Source: Welwitschia mirabilis (lineage: Eukaryota > Gnetophyta > Gnetopsida > Welwitschiales). From it: a stretch of DNA of 64,000 bases. Below are positions 43,269-55,200 of the stretch, piece after piece; within the stretch, counting starts at the first letter, position 1, and each line of letters begins with the position of its first letter. A program made the position numbers and the translations under genes. The notes beneath the pieces are model-generated. The model ran no database searches. It saw only the letters and a program-made list of their open reading frames with translations, and was not told where the DNA came from. Location of the stretch: positions 192,830,117 to 192,894,116 of the forward strand of contig JBOZIK010000001.1 of the NCBI GenBank assembly GCA_051453625.1, in the 5' to 3' direction.

Positions 43269-45026
43269 ATCAGGGAATTAAAAAATAACAGATTTAAATT
43301 TGATTGCAGAATGCTAGGCAATGAAAAAAAAATCACATTTAAAAGTTAATGTAAGTAAACTGAATAAGGTTCGTCTGCTCAAATGACTTGGGGGGGGGGG
43401 TGTGGAGGGGTTAGTCTTTGTGCTAGAAACAAAAGAATTGGGTATATGAAGTAAAAGTTAATTAGGATAGGATGATCATAAAATCAGATCTATGGGTTAT
43501 CAGGGTGAAAGTCCATGATACCGAACATAGGATGCAAAGATGTAAGTCATGTCTAGGTGATTTTAGAAAAATTCTATTTGATCCACAACTAGAAAAAAAG
43601 AAACAAAAAAGAAAAATTAAAGTAAAGGTTATTAATTGTTTTAGATAAAATACTTTTCATATTATGAAATAGACTTGTTTGGAATCTGCCTCAGCATGTG
43701 CTTTTTTGGTCTATTAAATTCATATCTAAAGGTAGAATCCATGTAAGAACCTTGCTACTGGTTATTCAAAGTACAAAAGACTATGATGTAACTTTGTTAA
43801 TACATATGTGGCTTTGCTATCAGCTATAATTTTCTACTATTCAAAATTAGCTTCATAATTGATTCATATGTAGTTCATTAATTACACAATCTATCTAAGA
43901 AACTTGATAACCACGAAAAGAGCATATGAACAGCAATAATAAGCTTTAGCTATCAAACATTAAAAATAATTTAAAGGGTCTTCTAATCAATTTAAATCAT
44001 CTAATTTACTATTATTTGATCAGATAAGATAGTTGCTTATCAAAGCATAAAAACCACATTGGAATAGTAATAAACAAGAGACAATGTTCAGGGTCCAAAG
44101 TTGACACTGATATGGGTGACAAAACTTCAAGCAAATCAGTGGCATACATATTAAAACAAGAAATACAATTATTAAACATCTAAATTATGAGATGAAATCA
44201 CCATGATGCTATAAATAAGGAAATCTTTCTTTTTAACAATAAAAAAGTGGTCTTTTCTCCTTAGATTCTCTAGTGACCTAGACTAGTTTGTACTCATTTG
44301 AAGAGATCTGCAGAGATAAAGAGAATATGTAGAGATTTAGAGAATCTCCTAAGTTTTAATCATAAGTTTTAATTATAAATCTTAATCCTAAGATTTAATC
44401 CTAAGTTTTAATCCTAGACTAGTCTACATATATGAAATATATTAATGATTCAATTATCAATGTGTTTTAGCATAAGGAAGTACTAGTGTAGCTACACTCA
44501 ATACTATCATGTTGTGCTGCATTGAAGAAAATCAACCATTACCTTAGAAAGCTCTAGGGAATGCTTTATTTTGGTAGCTCTTAATACTATATCAATAACA
44601 TTTTCATGGAAGAAGCTAATATAGGTAAAAGCCTAGAATTAGTTATCATTTGGAATGCTACACTGTCAATATGAAAAGATGTACACTTACTATAAAAAAT
44701 AATGATTCTTCAAGAATTCATGATACTCTAGACCTACATGTCACAAAAATGTAAATGGGTATACCAACTCTAGCTATAAATCCAATAATTAAGATGTCCT
44801 TGCAATCTAATCAATCTCTTAAGTGCAAAGAATTGAGGTACAAATTAGAATTACAACCTACATTAAAATGAAAAACTTAGGATTTGTAATGCTTTCATTC
44901 TTTAATCTTTATGCAGTATTTTGATTACTAGTATTTAAGAATTTAGTATTTGCAATACTTTGATTATATATGATTATTAAAATTTCTATTTAAAATAGAA
45001 TACTAACAATTTCTATTTAGTAAGGG
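43269..45026. other. no gene recognised
   Basis: It contains an 11-base G run (43390-43400) and, at 44340-44420, four to five tandem variants of CCTAAGTTTTAAT. TATAAATAAGG at about 44211 followed by a T-rich leader is LTR- or promoter-like, with nothing to support a gene. Confidence 0.5.
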
Positions 45027-45361
45027 AATTTTTTTTAAAAAAAAAGTATGTATATTAAACTAGGAAATGTACATCAGGGACGAAAACACTCAAAAATAAT
45101 AGGAAAACTAAACTATTTATAAAAGGGAAGTAGTCTACTAGCTGGTAAAGAGAGACTTAAGCAACAGGCCAACATGGAGGCGAAATTACCGCTTGACAAT
45201 GTAGTCACAAGAATCTGCCTATCTAGTATCGCAAAACACATGTAGAAAATGGACAAAAGAAAACATAGAACTTCTAATAGACTGGGGTGAAAATGCCCCT
45301 TGAGACTAGAACTAACAAAAAACTTAGTTTTGGAGGGAAATAGACATGAAGGAGGAGGATT

Positions 45362-45592
45362 ATAGTCCTCTACAGAATGGGAACATGTTACCATGATTAT
45401 GTTCAAGGAGAAATCTGCCTAGATCATTAGAGAGGACTTCAAATGCTTGATTTATCTCCTTAAATTCTTTAACACCTTCTGGATTTTTGTCTAGGTGGAG
45501 ACGAAGAGATTTCTTCTTGTAATTTGATTTTATGGCCTGGGGTAGGGCTCTATGTAAAAGCCCAAATGTGATAAAGGGGTACCTCTTCAACC
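45362..45592 (-). pseudogene. DnaJ J-domain at the 3' end of LINE C copy 2
   Basis: An uninterrupted frame reads GLKRYPFITFGLLHRALPQ, AIKSNYKKKSLRLHLDKNPE, GVKEFKEINQAFEVLSND, LGRFLLEHNHGNMFPFCRGL, then a stop at the same codon as copy 1. This is a complete J-domain by pattern: helix I, helix II, HPD loop (as HLD), helix III with the KEINQAFEVLSD motif. Upstream in the same frame, EVLLITI precedes a stop (TAG) where copy 1 has CAG, so the ancestral frame extended further. No J-domain is expected in plant LINEs as I know them. It could be a captured host exon, a C-terminal extension of ORF2, or a host gene remnant next to a duplicated LINE. Confidence 0.75.
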
Positions 45593-46029
45593 CCTAAATG
45601 GTTATCAACAATACCTCTTATCTAGCTATGTTAATTTTGATGTCTTACTGAGGTTGAGGTTGTATTATCACTAAAGAAGAATTAGAAGTAGAGCTCTGTG
45701 GAGATCTAGTGCCCGAGGCTGAAAAGGGTTAAGCATGCCTATCTTACTCTTAAGATTTTGATAAAAGTTGAGTTTAACCCAGCTCCTAGGCTATGCTCAA
45801 AAGGTATTTTTTAGAAGTCTTCTGTTAGGTTAGGGACGAATTCGACTCCCCTGAATGACCTAGGGGTGAAGGTACTCTCTCTTACTGGGGCTAGGTTGCG
45901 CAGTAGTTTCCTCTAGAATAGGGTTCCTATCAGAAGAGGTTCTTCTTGTAGAGGTTCTCCTAGGAGGAGTCTGGTAAGCATGATGATGGGGTAGGAGGGG
46001 GGAAGGCTTCTATTGTGTAAATTCTTATG

Positions 46030-47000
46030 CTACTCTCTAAAGAGTCATGATTAAGCCTGAGTGCCTTAAGGAATCCTTTAATTTAAAAACTTGGAGGAAA
46101 AAGAATCGTAGATTTACTTGAAATCCCAAGTTAAGAGCTTTAAGAAAGGCAAGATGAATACCTGAAAGCTTAGAGCAATTTCTTGATTGGATAGAGTAAC
46201 CGTTCATCAGTTTTACACCTAATCCCCAAGTGGGTAGTAACACCTTCCTATTAAAGTACCTGCTAGGTAGTTTGGGAACCCCACCGAGGAAGAAATGGAG
46301 AGCTTCACATTATCCTCTGCTTTCAAACTGAAGCCACTTACCTTCTGCAGGAATCTCTAGTAGCCTAGAGAAGGAGTCTTTAGAGATTTCTATTGGAGTT
46401 CTTCAGAAAGTGGTACATCCTCCTCTCCATCACATGTAGAAGGGAGCGATATCAGCCTCCTTGTCTCCTCTCAACTTATGTAAAAGAGGTCCTCATTCCA
46501 CCACCCTAGATTAAAAGGCTCAATAGTTGGAGTAACTCCCATTGCAACTTTAATTTGGAAATAAAGGTGAATAATCCTCCTTGCTGTATATATAGAAAAG
46601 AATAAGGGGCGTTATTGAAAATCAGATTGTTTTTGATCCAACAAATCTGCCAAAAAGTCACATGTATCCCATTCAATAAATGCATGTTAGGGGCATTATA
46701 GATTTGATAGTACTTCGTAATTATGAAGATTAATTCCTTGCTCTAAATGCATTAATGAAAAAGATGCTGGGCTATTTCTGGATTGGACTGGGAGATGGGA
46801 CAATTAGTGTCTACTTGAAATCCCCTTTTGAGCAAATTGATCTCTTGTTCAAATTATCTGATGACCTTTTAGTTAGCAAAAAACCTTAATTTTTTTAGAA
46901 TCTTTCCCATCCAATACTTCTTGTATCCATCCTGTTTTTCATACTTCTTTATAAAGATTTACTAAGTTGAATCAATCTGATAAATGTTTGAGTTTGTAAG
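46030..47000 (-). pseudogene. LINE C copy 2 ORF2 tail (zf-RVT and downstream)
   Basis: Around 46920-46780 the minus strand keeps the zinc-ribbon lead-in seen in copy 1. Downstream FLKALNLGFQVNLRFF and QVFKLKDSLRHSG (46243-46037) correspond to FLKALNLGRQVNLPFF-like sequence in copy 1, so the region is conserved within the family. No further domain recognised. Confidence 0.6.
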
Positions 47001-47099
47001 TTGTTGGCGAGCTTTGCTAAGAAGACTCCCCATGATTAATTGTCTAATTTTCTGTATTTGTAGTTAGTCAAATCACACCAGGGTTGACCTCCTTCTTAT

Positions 47100-48950
47100 A
47101 GTCTCTTTAGGATTCTATGTGCTTTAGTGAGAATGCAATATTTGGGTTTCTGAATCCTTCATTTTCTTAATTCTTTTGGGTAGGCAATAATCTCCCATTT
47201 GCAAAGATGAATTCGGTGGTGATCCTTTCCTCTTGACCAAATAAAGTCCTTTAAGATCCTATCGATTTTTTGTATGATATTTCTTGGGGGGCAATAATGG
47301 AAGCTATGTACTGAAAAGATGAGATTAAGCAAGAGTTTGTAAGAATGATTTTAGCCTTTTAGGAGAGAAAGTTGTTTTGTTAAGAGCTACACCATCTTTG
47401 AATGGATTCTAATATGTAATTCCAGGTATTTGTCTTATGTCAATTTCGAAGAGGGATACCCAGGTAAATATTCTATAGATCTCCTAACTTTGTACTCAGG
47501 ATTCGGACAATTTCGCCCCCCCTGCCCCCGCGCAATACATTTTCTACTCAAAGTATGTATTCTTAATTTATTCCAATTAGTGTGAAGTCTTGTTGCCTCT
47601 GCAAAGATGTTCATGACATTTTTTATTACTTTTGCTTATTGACATGAAGCCTTAGTCATGATAATGATGTCATCTGCATAGTGATTATTGAGAAAGGTTT
47701 GGCCTCCAATTCTAATTCCTATAACTCCATTTCTTCTTAAAAAAAATCTATAATGCATTCATCATAAACAGAAAAATATATGGGAATAGAGGATCCCCTT
47801 GTCTCAAACCTCTTCCTACTGAAAATAAATTTAATCTATGGTTGTTGACCTGCACACTAAATTCAGCGGAAGCCTGCATGTCTAGCTAGAGATTAATAAT
47901 ATAATGAGAGAAGCTTATTTTTCTAAGAATACACCTTAAAGCTTGTCAACTAACAGAATCGTAAGCTTTAGCAATATCTATTTTAGTAATAAGTAGAGGA
48001 AATTTATATTTTTTAATAGAGTGAATGATCTCATGAATTAAGAAGATTTGGTCTTGGATATACCTAGATCAAATGAAGTTGGCTTGGTTTTCTGAAATCA
48101 CATTAAATAAGAGGATGATTTGTCTAATCATGATTTTCGCAAAAATTCTGTAAATGATGTTACAAACACCTAGAGGTCTAAAATCCTCTGGTTTACTAGC
48201 ATCCCTTTTTTTCCAGTATGAGTATCACTCTAGTTCTGTTCATCTCCCTAGAAATCCATCTGTTATGGAATACTTCCTATACTACATCATAGAGGTTACC
48301 CCTTAGGAGGGAGAAGTGGGATTTGAAAAGTTCAATTGGTCAACCATCAGGGTCAAGGGATCAGTTATTCTTCATGGATCTGACAGCAGATAAAATCTCT
48401 TCTCTATTCAGGGGTTTAGTAAACATATAATGATCTTCATTCAAGACTTTCTTATTTTATGGAATTAAGTCAGGGGTGATATCATCCCATTTCCAAATTC
48501 TTTTAAGATGGGTTTGTAATTCCTTAGTTATTTCCTCTTCATTTTTTTGTGATTTAACCTCCTACAAAAATTCTTCTGATTTTGGTATCATATCTGTGCT
48601 AGTTGGCCTATTGGAAGAAGAATCTAGTATGCTTATCATCCTCTTTTAGCCACTTGATCCTTGAGCATTCTCTCCAATAATGTTCTTCATTAGTGTTTAT
48701 TTCTTGGAGATCTATTAGGCACTGATATTCTCTGCTTCGAAGACTATCCTGGTTACCTCCCTCCTCCTGCTCAGTTGGGATACTTTTGAGTTCCTCCTCA
48801 AGTTCAGCTTTTGATTTAAACGTCTCTTTATATTTCCTTCTCTAGTCTCTTATGTGAGCCTTTAGGGTATTAAGGCCTCTGTACAAAAACATTATAAGTT
48901 AGATTCCATCATACTGTGCACATATTTTTTCTAATAGTACTCTAGTTTCT
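47100..48950 (-). pseudogene. LINE C copy 2 reverse transcriptase
   Basis: Minus reading includes VGRGLRQGDPLFPYIFLF, NGVIGIRIGGQTFLNNHYAD and the catalytic YADDIIIMTKA, followed by FAEATRLHTNWNKLR, the standard order of non-LTR RT motifs 4-6. Upstream, a DxAKAYD-like motif and a QxxFIxxRxIxD-like motif lie near 48050-47950. A C-rich run near 47510 disrupts the thumb. The active-site YADD is intact, though the frame has stops. Confidence 0.85.
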
Positions 48951-48959
48951 GTCTAGTTA

Positions 48960-49480
48960 CTCCAGTACCATTCCATATGAAATGGAGTTTTTGGGGATGA
49001 GATCGTCCCCATTCTAAGCTTGATAGGATGATGATTTGAGGTAATCCTATTCAGATCAAAGGCTTCAAGTGGGATTTTAGCTAGATCCTTCCCAGCCAGA
49101 ACTCTATCAATCTTAGACATTATTAGATCTGTACCTGCTCTTCTATTCGACCATGTGTATTTGCACCTAGCAATAGGGACGTCTGTGAGGGAGTATCTTA
49201 CTAAAAAATCTTCTAGTATCGAGGCACATCTAGAATTCCAGTTATCACCCCCTGATTTTTATTAATGGTAAAGACATTAGTTAAAGTTACCTAATATAAG
49301 CCATTTAGATTTATCTACTATAGTCCTCTGAGCTTCTTCCAATAGAGCGGCCTTGTCTTGATTGTGCTATAGACTATAAATATTTGTGATAGTCCAGGCT
49401 TCATTCTTAAGGAGAATTGTAATGTGGTTCTTGTTGTTGTGAATCAGATCTGCCTCTTGTGATGGTGCTATGTTAATGGG
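48960..49480 (-). pseudogene. LINE C copy 2 AP-type endonuclease
   Basis: NEAWTITNIYSL, SKWLILGNFN (normally GDFN), GGDNWNSRCASILEDFLVRY, DVPIARCKYTWSNRRAGTD, MSKIDRVLAGKD and NRITSNHHPIKLRMG (normally SDHxPI) occur in order. Two catalytic aspartates are replaced by Asn, both compatible with G-to-A type changes. The N-terminal third of the domain is missing or decayed. Confidence 0.85.
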
Positions 49481-49510
49481 AATGATTCTTGTAACTTAAA
49501 TCGCTCACAT

Positions 49511-49800
49511 CTAGAAACAGTTTTAATGGTGTTTCAGGGTTAAAGATGCAAAGGACATGAAGATTTAGGTGGATTTAGCATTATCAAATAAAAAGAAAAT
49601 ATCATTTTTTTTCTGTTGTGATATTTAGATTATAAGGATAAGTTTTTCAAATTTAGAATATTTATATTAGAAGTCTTGCTACATTACATTCAATTAATAA
49701 AGTTTTTTTGGGTAATTGAAAATCATGCATCAATCATTATAGTTAAGCTAGATTCATATATCATTTAATTGATATAATATCCTTTGTGCTACAAAAGAAT
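49511..49800. other. no gene recognised
   Basis: AT-rich flank to the right of LINE C copy 2. Confidence 0.5.
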
Positions 49801-51440
49801 ATGAATTATTAGAAGATTTGATGAAAAAGTCGGTAGATAGCCATGGAACATTGAAAGCTTGAGTCAATGCAAGAGATGAAAAAATCAAAATAGAGGACAT
49901 TCCAAGGCTTGATTATGCAAGAAAAAGATCTAGAATAGTAATGAAAATGCCAAGGACATACTATGTAATGTATAGAGATGGGGCATATGATATTGATCAT
50001 TGTTAATATGTTTTCAAAATTCCTATATCTAAGTGATTCCTCAAAGAATCACATAAAAAGGGAGATGCAGTGAATGAAAGAATAATATGATCTCATTAAA
50101 CAAGAGCAAGCTACGTGTTTGACATAAGCAAAGAACACAAATAATAAATTAGAATATCTCTAAGATCAAAATCTAATGTCTCTAAATACAATAAGCATTC
50201 TTAAGAGTAATGTTTCATACCTATAAAAAAAGTTTATTTTCATAGGTTAAAAACATTTTATAGAGACTTGAATGCCTTATTGTAGATAAAAAGAAAGCTA
50301 GAACATAGATCTAATGTGGTAGAAGAAGCACTAAAGAAGGGTAAATGTAATAATACCATTACCATAAATAAAGTCAAGAAAACTTTGCAAAAGTATCCCA
50401 ATAGATGTTATCCGCATTTGAAGCAAAATAAAAATTAGCATTCCAAGTGCTTAAAGAATCTTCTAAGCTTTAATTGAAAAAAGCTATCTCACAAGATTTT
50501 CTAAGAAAAGTAGAGGAGGATAAATCAAACAAATATGTCTACAGGAAAGGGCTTTAATTCTAAATCTCCCACAAAAAATCATCAATTCTTCAAAGACTTT
50601 TACTAAAACTTCTACGGTAATTCAGTAAGCTATGATGATACATCCAAAGAAGCCCCTGATTTAAGGATAGTGGCTACTGATGGAGAACACACATGCCAAT
50701 GCAAGTTGACAGAATTACAGAATTTGGCCATGGATGCTTTAAGAGAATACTTTATCCATCCATATTATCAAGGTTCTAGCAATGCAATGATAAACTAAAA
50801 AGCAGGCTTGTCATTACAAATAACTTTGCATAAATTCAAGAATACTTTTAAAAACATGGTAGATGCTTTTACAACTTTTACAGGGCATGCCATCACTAAT
50901 GTTTTGATCAATTTTGTAAACTTTAAATTCCTAGTAGAATTTGATAAGAGGACTCATATTTTCTTACACAAATTCACTTAATCATAGAGATGTCTGAAAA
51001 GCAACTACCAAATTTAGAAATTAGTCTTATGAAAAATTTTTAATTTAGCATTTAGTTGCAAGCATGCATTATTATTAGTAAAGCATCTAAAGGTCTATTT
51101 GAAAATATGCTGATACCATGAAGAAAGGTGGGTAGTAAAGGCCATGAGTTGTTGACTTGGGTTGTTGTTAAGGTTGTGTAGCCTGATAATTATGTTATTA
51201 CTCTTCATGTACCTACTAATGTCTTAGAGTTATCATTTAATGGCTAAGGTAAAATAAAAATAGTGGAAAGGCCCTGTATTTAAAAAAGAAAAGAAAAGTA
51301 ACACCAATAGTGAATAAGGGGATATAAGCTAGCTCCCTATAATTGCTATTATGACATCATATGATACATTTGGAGCTACACGAGCTTTGTTCATAGGATT
51401 ACATAGTAATGGAAATGAAATTACTTAGATAACAATTGTT
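49801..51440 (+). pseudogene. decayed coding-like region of unknown family
   Basis: The plus strand has several long readings with few stops for so AT-rich a sequence: EDIPRLDYARKRSRIVMKMP then TYYVMYRDGAYDID (about 49890-50003), KVKKTLQKYPNRCYPHLK (about 50370), SYDDTSKEAPDLRIVATDGE, HTCQCKLTELQNLAMDALRE and FIHPYYQGSSNAMIN (50630-50795), TFKNMVDAFTTFTGHAITNV (about 50850), and HELLTWVVVKVV, PDNYVITLHVPTNVLELSF (51150-51240). These look like parts of one ancient protein or mobile-element polyprotein. I do not recognise the family. Frameshifts and stops show it is dead. Confidence 0.4.
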
Positions 51441-51539
51441 ACACATGACCCATCTGCAAGTTCTTCATCCAAGTAAGGCATAACTACTGAAGTAGATTTA
51501 ATGACATACTACAGATATTTTTTCGTGATGTTTCAATGA

Positions 51540-52295
51540 ACTAAATAAGTGTTATAGTATCCCTTGCACTCTTGACTGCTATAACAATATTTAAACTAGC
51601 CCCTTTGAAACTTGCTAAATCCATAAGAACTTATAGAAGTTTTACTCATATTGAAGGGCCTATGTTACTAATCAAATAAACATATTATGCATAAGATTTT
51701 ATGAAGCTAAAATACGCCTCTCATCATTAAGTATAAGAGATTCAAATGCGAATAGAAAGCTCATAAGATTTTTTAAAACGTTGGGAGAAATCTCCTTCAA
51801 TCTCATTAGTAGTTAATTGGCATCTATAGTAAAAAGATCCTTAACAAGTGGCAGTAGAATAATTGCTTCTATCAGAATGCAGTTGTTTGTTTTATATGAG
51901 GAAATCTCACTTAAAGCCTTCAAATTAGCCTTTCAAATTAGCCTCTATTACTGGTAGTCTAACATGTGTTAGAAGATTTACTAATGTTGAAGCAGTTGTT
52001 TTTGCTGTAATATCTTTTTCTTATTACTAGGAATAATCTTAAAAGAGGTACAGATTTGGATAGCTCAAGGATTAAGGTTATTACCTTTTCTTTCTATTAA
52101 AAAAGCTCTCATGACAAATACTTTACAAAATAAGGTATTAAATATCCTCTAGTAATAATTTTCTTTTATCTTGATCATTTTCTACTAATATGCAAAGAGT
52201 TTCAAGAGCTGCATAACACACTTTCTCTTTGTGATTGAGGAGTGTTAATCTCCTATTCATTACTATAAACTCTATAGGCTTTAGAAGGAGAGAAA
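51540..52295 (-). pseudogene. armadillo-repeat-like fragment (possibly U-box/ARM type)
   Basis: The minus reading PIEFIVMNRRLTLLNHKEK then VCYAALETLCILVENDQDKR and KLLLEDI (52290-52150) has the LL-x-H-x-x-x-K-V-x-x-A-A-L-x-x-L-x-x-L spacing of an armadillo repeat. Further left are ITAKTTASTLVNLLTHVRLP and, in another frame, LIEAIILLPLVKDLF, which look like further repeats. Stops and frame changes throughout. Plant ARM proteins often carry a U-box, which is not seen here. A tentative call from repeat spacing. Confidence 0.38.
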
Positions 52296-55200
52296 TCAAA
52301 GCCTATTTGTATGTATTTGAATGCTAGGAATACAAATGCCAAATTTAAATTGATATGTATATTTGATTCAAACTAGGTAAAAGTATATCACTTATTATTA
52401 CATGTTTTGGCTCTTGAATAGTGAATACTCACATTTACTCAAAATTTATTTTACCTTGTGAAAGGAGATTAATTATTTCTTGATCATCTTGTATATTTCA
52501 TTAATTGTTTATCTATAATTTATACGATCCTTGTTAATTTTAGGATTTTTTAATTAAAATTACTACTACTATTCTTTTTAAATGCATTTATTATGAATAA
52601 GTATAGCAGTCAGTTGGTGGATGATTATATTCTAAAGCATTTGCTCATAGATGATAGTCATAGTGCAATATCAGGGTATGCACTGGATGGTGCAAAATAT
52701 CTATAATGGATGGAAGCATGGGTAATTTCACACACTATACACTTTATCAAACTTAGAAATCACATTTCTATATTAGTGCTTTTCTAGCTAATGTTTTAGT
52801 TAAGGGATTATTAAATAGTATTCATTTGAGATGATGTTAAAAGACATCTTCAAATCTTGACTTGAAGAGGCTCTGTGAAAATTAAATCAAAGATGTCAAT
52901 TTTAAATGATATTAAAGGCATTTGTAGATTTTTAAAAACAAAGTTTCATTTATCTTTGTATAATAGAGTTTTTTTTACCTTTCTAGAGTGGACTCGATGT
53001 TGTTAAAGACATGAGTCCATACAAAAGGGAATAGGGTGAATGTTGATAACTATAAAATAATTTCAATGCCAGAATAAGTTAAATTTCTACAATCACAATC
53101 AATCCCACAAACATAAATAGTGAAAAATGTAATTATCAGTTGAAGGTAAATAATTAGTAAAGCAAAATTTTAATTAGATAAAATTATCAAATATGTTGAT
53201 TTAAGATTATGAAAGTTGGTGAATGTGAGCAACATGCTTTCTAATTCATTCGGAAAATCTGGCATGCCATATTTTGTAATTGAATTATGATTTTTAATTC
53301 TTGTCATTTTTGTAGCAGTCATGTTGTATCTTATTATGTTAATATTTGGTAGAGGATTCATCATTCTTAAGGCTAGAATTCCAATGTTGATTGCAAATCA
53401 TAGTCCATTTTGTCTTTGGTGATACATTTTTTATCTTTTTGGAAACTTTGTCTTTCAAATGAATCAGCATTTTAGTTTTTTTTAGTTTTCATTCCTTATA
53501 ATCAAAATTGGGATAATTATCATATTTTAATTTTTAAATATTCTATTAGATATACACATGCATTGGATTTCAAGGTCCAAGCCATTTAGTCTCAGGCATT
53601 AGAGGATAGGTTTTCTTTTGTCCTGTCATAGGTAGCATCAGATGATACTTTATCTGTAACTCCAATGACCTCATTTTTAGGTAGTCCTAGTGTATGCAAA
53701 TTTCTAATTTATACTTCTACTGAAATACTAAAAAAAAATGATTAATGAGTGCATCTATGCTAGCATCTGCATCACCACATGTAATGTTATAATGTATCTC
53801 AAGCAATAGTTAATGTTCATTTTGTATCTAATCTCTCAATGAACATGAGTTTGCAATCTAAACCCTCAAGTTCTAAATGTGAAGTAGTTAAAATTAGAAA
53901 ATTTATGTATATTTTTTTACTATTATTGATGTCTTGGTTCATATTATAGAGATTTTCATTTAGCTTCAATTATTATTGTTAATTTACAATTTACATATTT
54001 TTATTTCAGGAAAGAAAAATCTATAATTTGACTTTCTTTGTTTTGTGTGGGTTTATTATTCAAACGTAGACTTTGCATGGTGTATCTTTTTATTTTTTAA
54101 TCTCTCCCTTTATTTTTCTTTTTTCTTTTTAAAGTTTTGATGTTAATCTGTGTGAATTCCAAAATTGAGATTCATTGTGGACTTCTATACATCCTCAAAT
54201 TTTTTGGTTATTATCTATCATATGTAAAGACTATTAGATTCCTTTTTTTCTTTTTGTTCAAATTCTATGTTATTTTTATAGGAAATATCTTCTTGATATG
54301 TTTGCAAAATTTGGGCTTTTAGCTAAACCTAATTCCTTCCTGAATGGTTCATCTTCATCTCTTGTTGATTCACCTTTGCATCTTTTTGAGTTAAAATCAT
54401 CTTTGTTCAATAATGAATTGGGATTCCTAATTTAGCAAAACATGTTGGATTTTAAATATTTAGATATTAGTATCAATAGCAAGCTCTTTAGAGGCTGTTT
54501 TTATTATTAGTTAATTATTTAGTAAGTTCTGTGTTCCAAGAGCATCAGAATGATTTTATTTTCTTATTTTGACAATATGATGTTTTTGTTTTTGTTTTTA
54601 TGTATTAAAAAATATTTATTTAAAGAGTAGTCATTTTGTTAATACATCAGAAGAATGCTAAATAGGCCTTTCACAATTTGAGGCTAAGAGGATTAAACAA
54701 TTTAGTGGACTATGGCAACTATTTTGAGCATTATTTGACCTTAATATTTACAAGTTAATTAGGCTAGAATGATAATTATTGCATATAGATCAGGATAGTT
54801 CTATATCATGTCTAAAAAGTTAAAAGCTTTAGCAAATATGCATATTTATATTTACATTTTTATTCTTCATATTTATATTCATAAGCATATTTCATGTGCA
54901 AAGCTAGGATAAATCTTAAACAACAAAATATATATGGAGAACTTGTTACATGTCATTTGATCATTATATAGAGAACTTGTTGCATGTCATTTGATCATTA
55001 TATAAAGAACTTGTTACATCATTTAAACAAATGAATAGAAAAAGTTTGATACTACTTCCTCCATCTTCAGTATTCTCTCTTATTGCATGTTGCATTTTAT
55101 GCTTGCTAGTCTACAATCAAATAATTACTAAATCTTGGCATCCATAATGTACCAACTGTAAAACATCTAAGAATCCTAAAACTAGTGAAATAATGAGTTG

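Larger units (their letters stand above)
45027..49510 (-). mobile_element. LINE family C, copy 2 (endonuclease to 3' tail)
   Basis: The minus strand carries endonuclease (49480-48960), RT (about 48900-47100), the zf-RVT/tail region (47000-46030), a Pro/Ser/Thr-rich stretch, a J-domain (45592-45362) and a 3' UTR ending in an A-rich tail at 45027. No ORF1 is seen to the right, so the copy is 5' truncated. Stops and small shifts are present but fewer than in the other LINEs here, suggesting a younger insertion. The target duplication could not be determined by eye. Confidence 0.82.

Noticed and set aside
43390-43400. Eleven-G run as a G-quadruplex or regulatory site
   Set aside because: Single run without further G tracts at loop spacing; may be a homopolymer artefact.
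45113-45406. 97-codon minus frame (and the 122-codon frame at 40411-40779) in the LINE C 3' region
   Set aside because: Open in both copies, but in a different frame from the J-domain and mostly in the 3' UTR; no known motif, so not called a gene though conservation deserves a glance.
49809-50000. 63-codon minus frame
   Set aside because: Reverse-strand shadow of the better plus reading at the same place.
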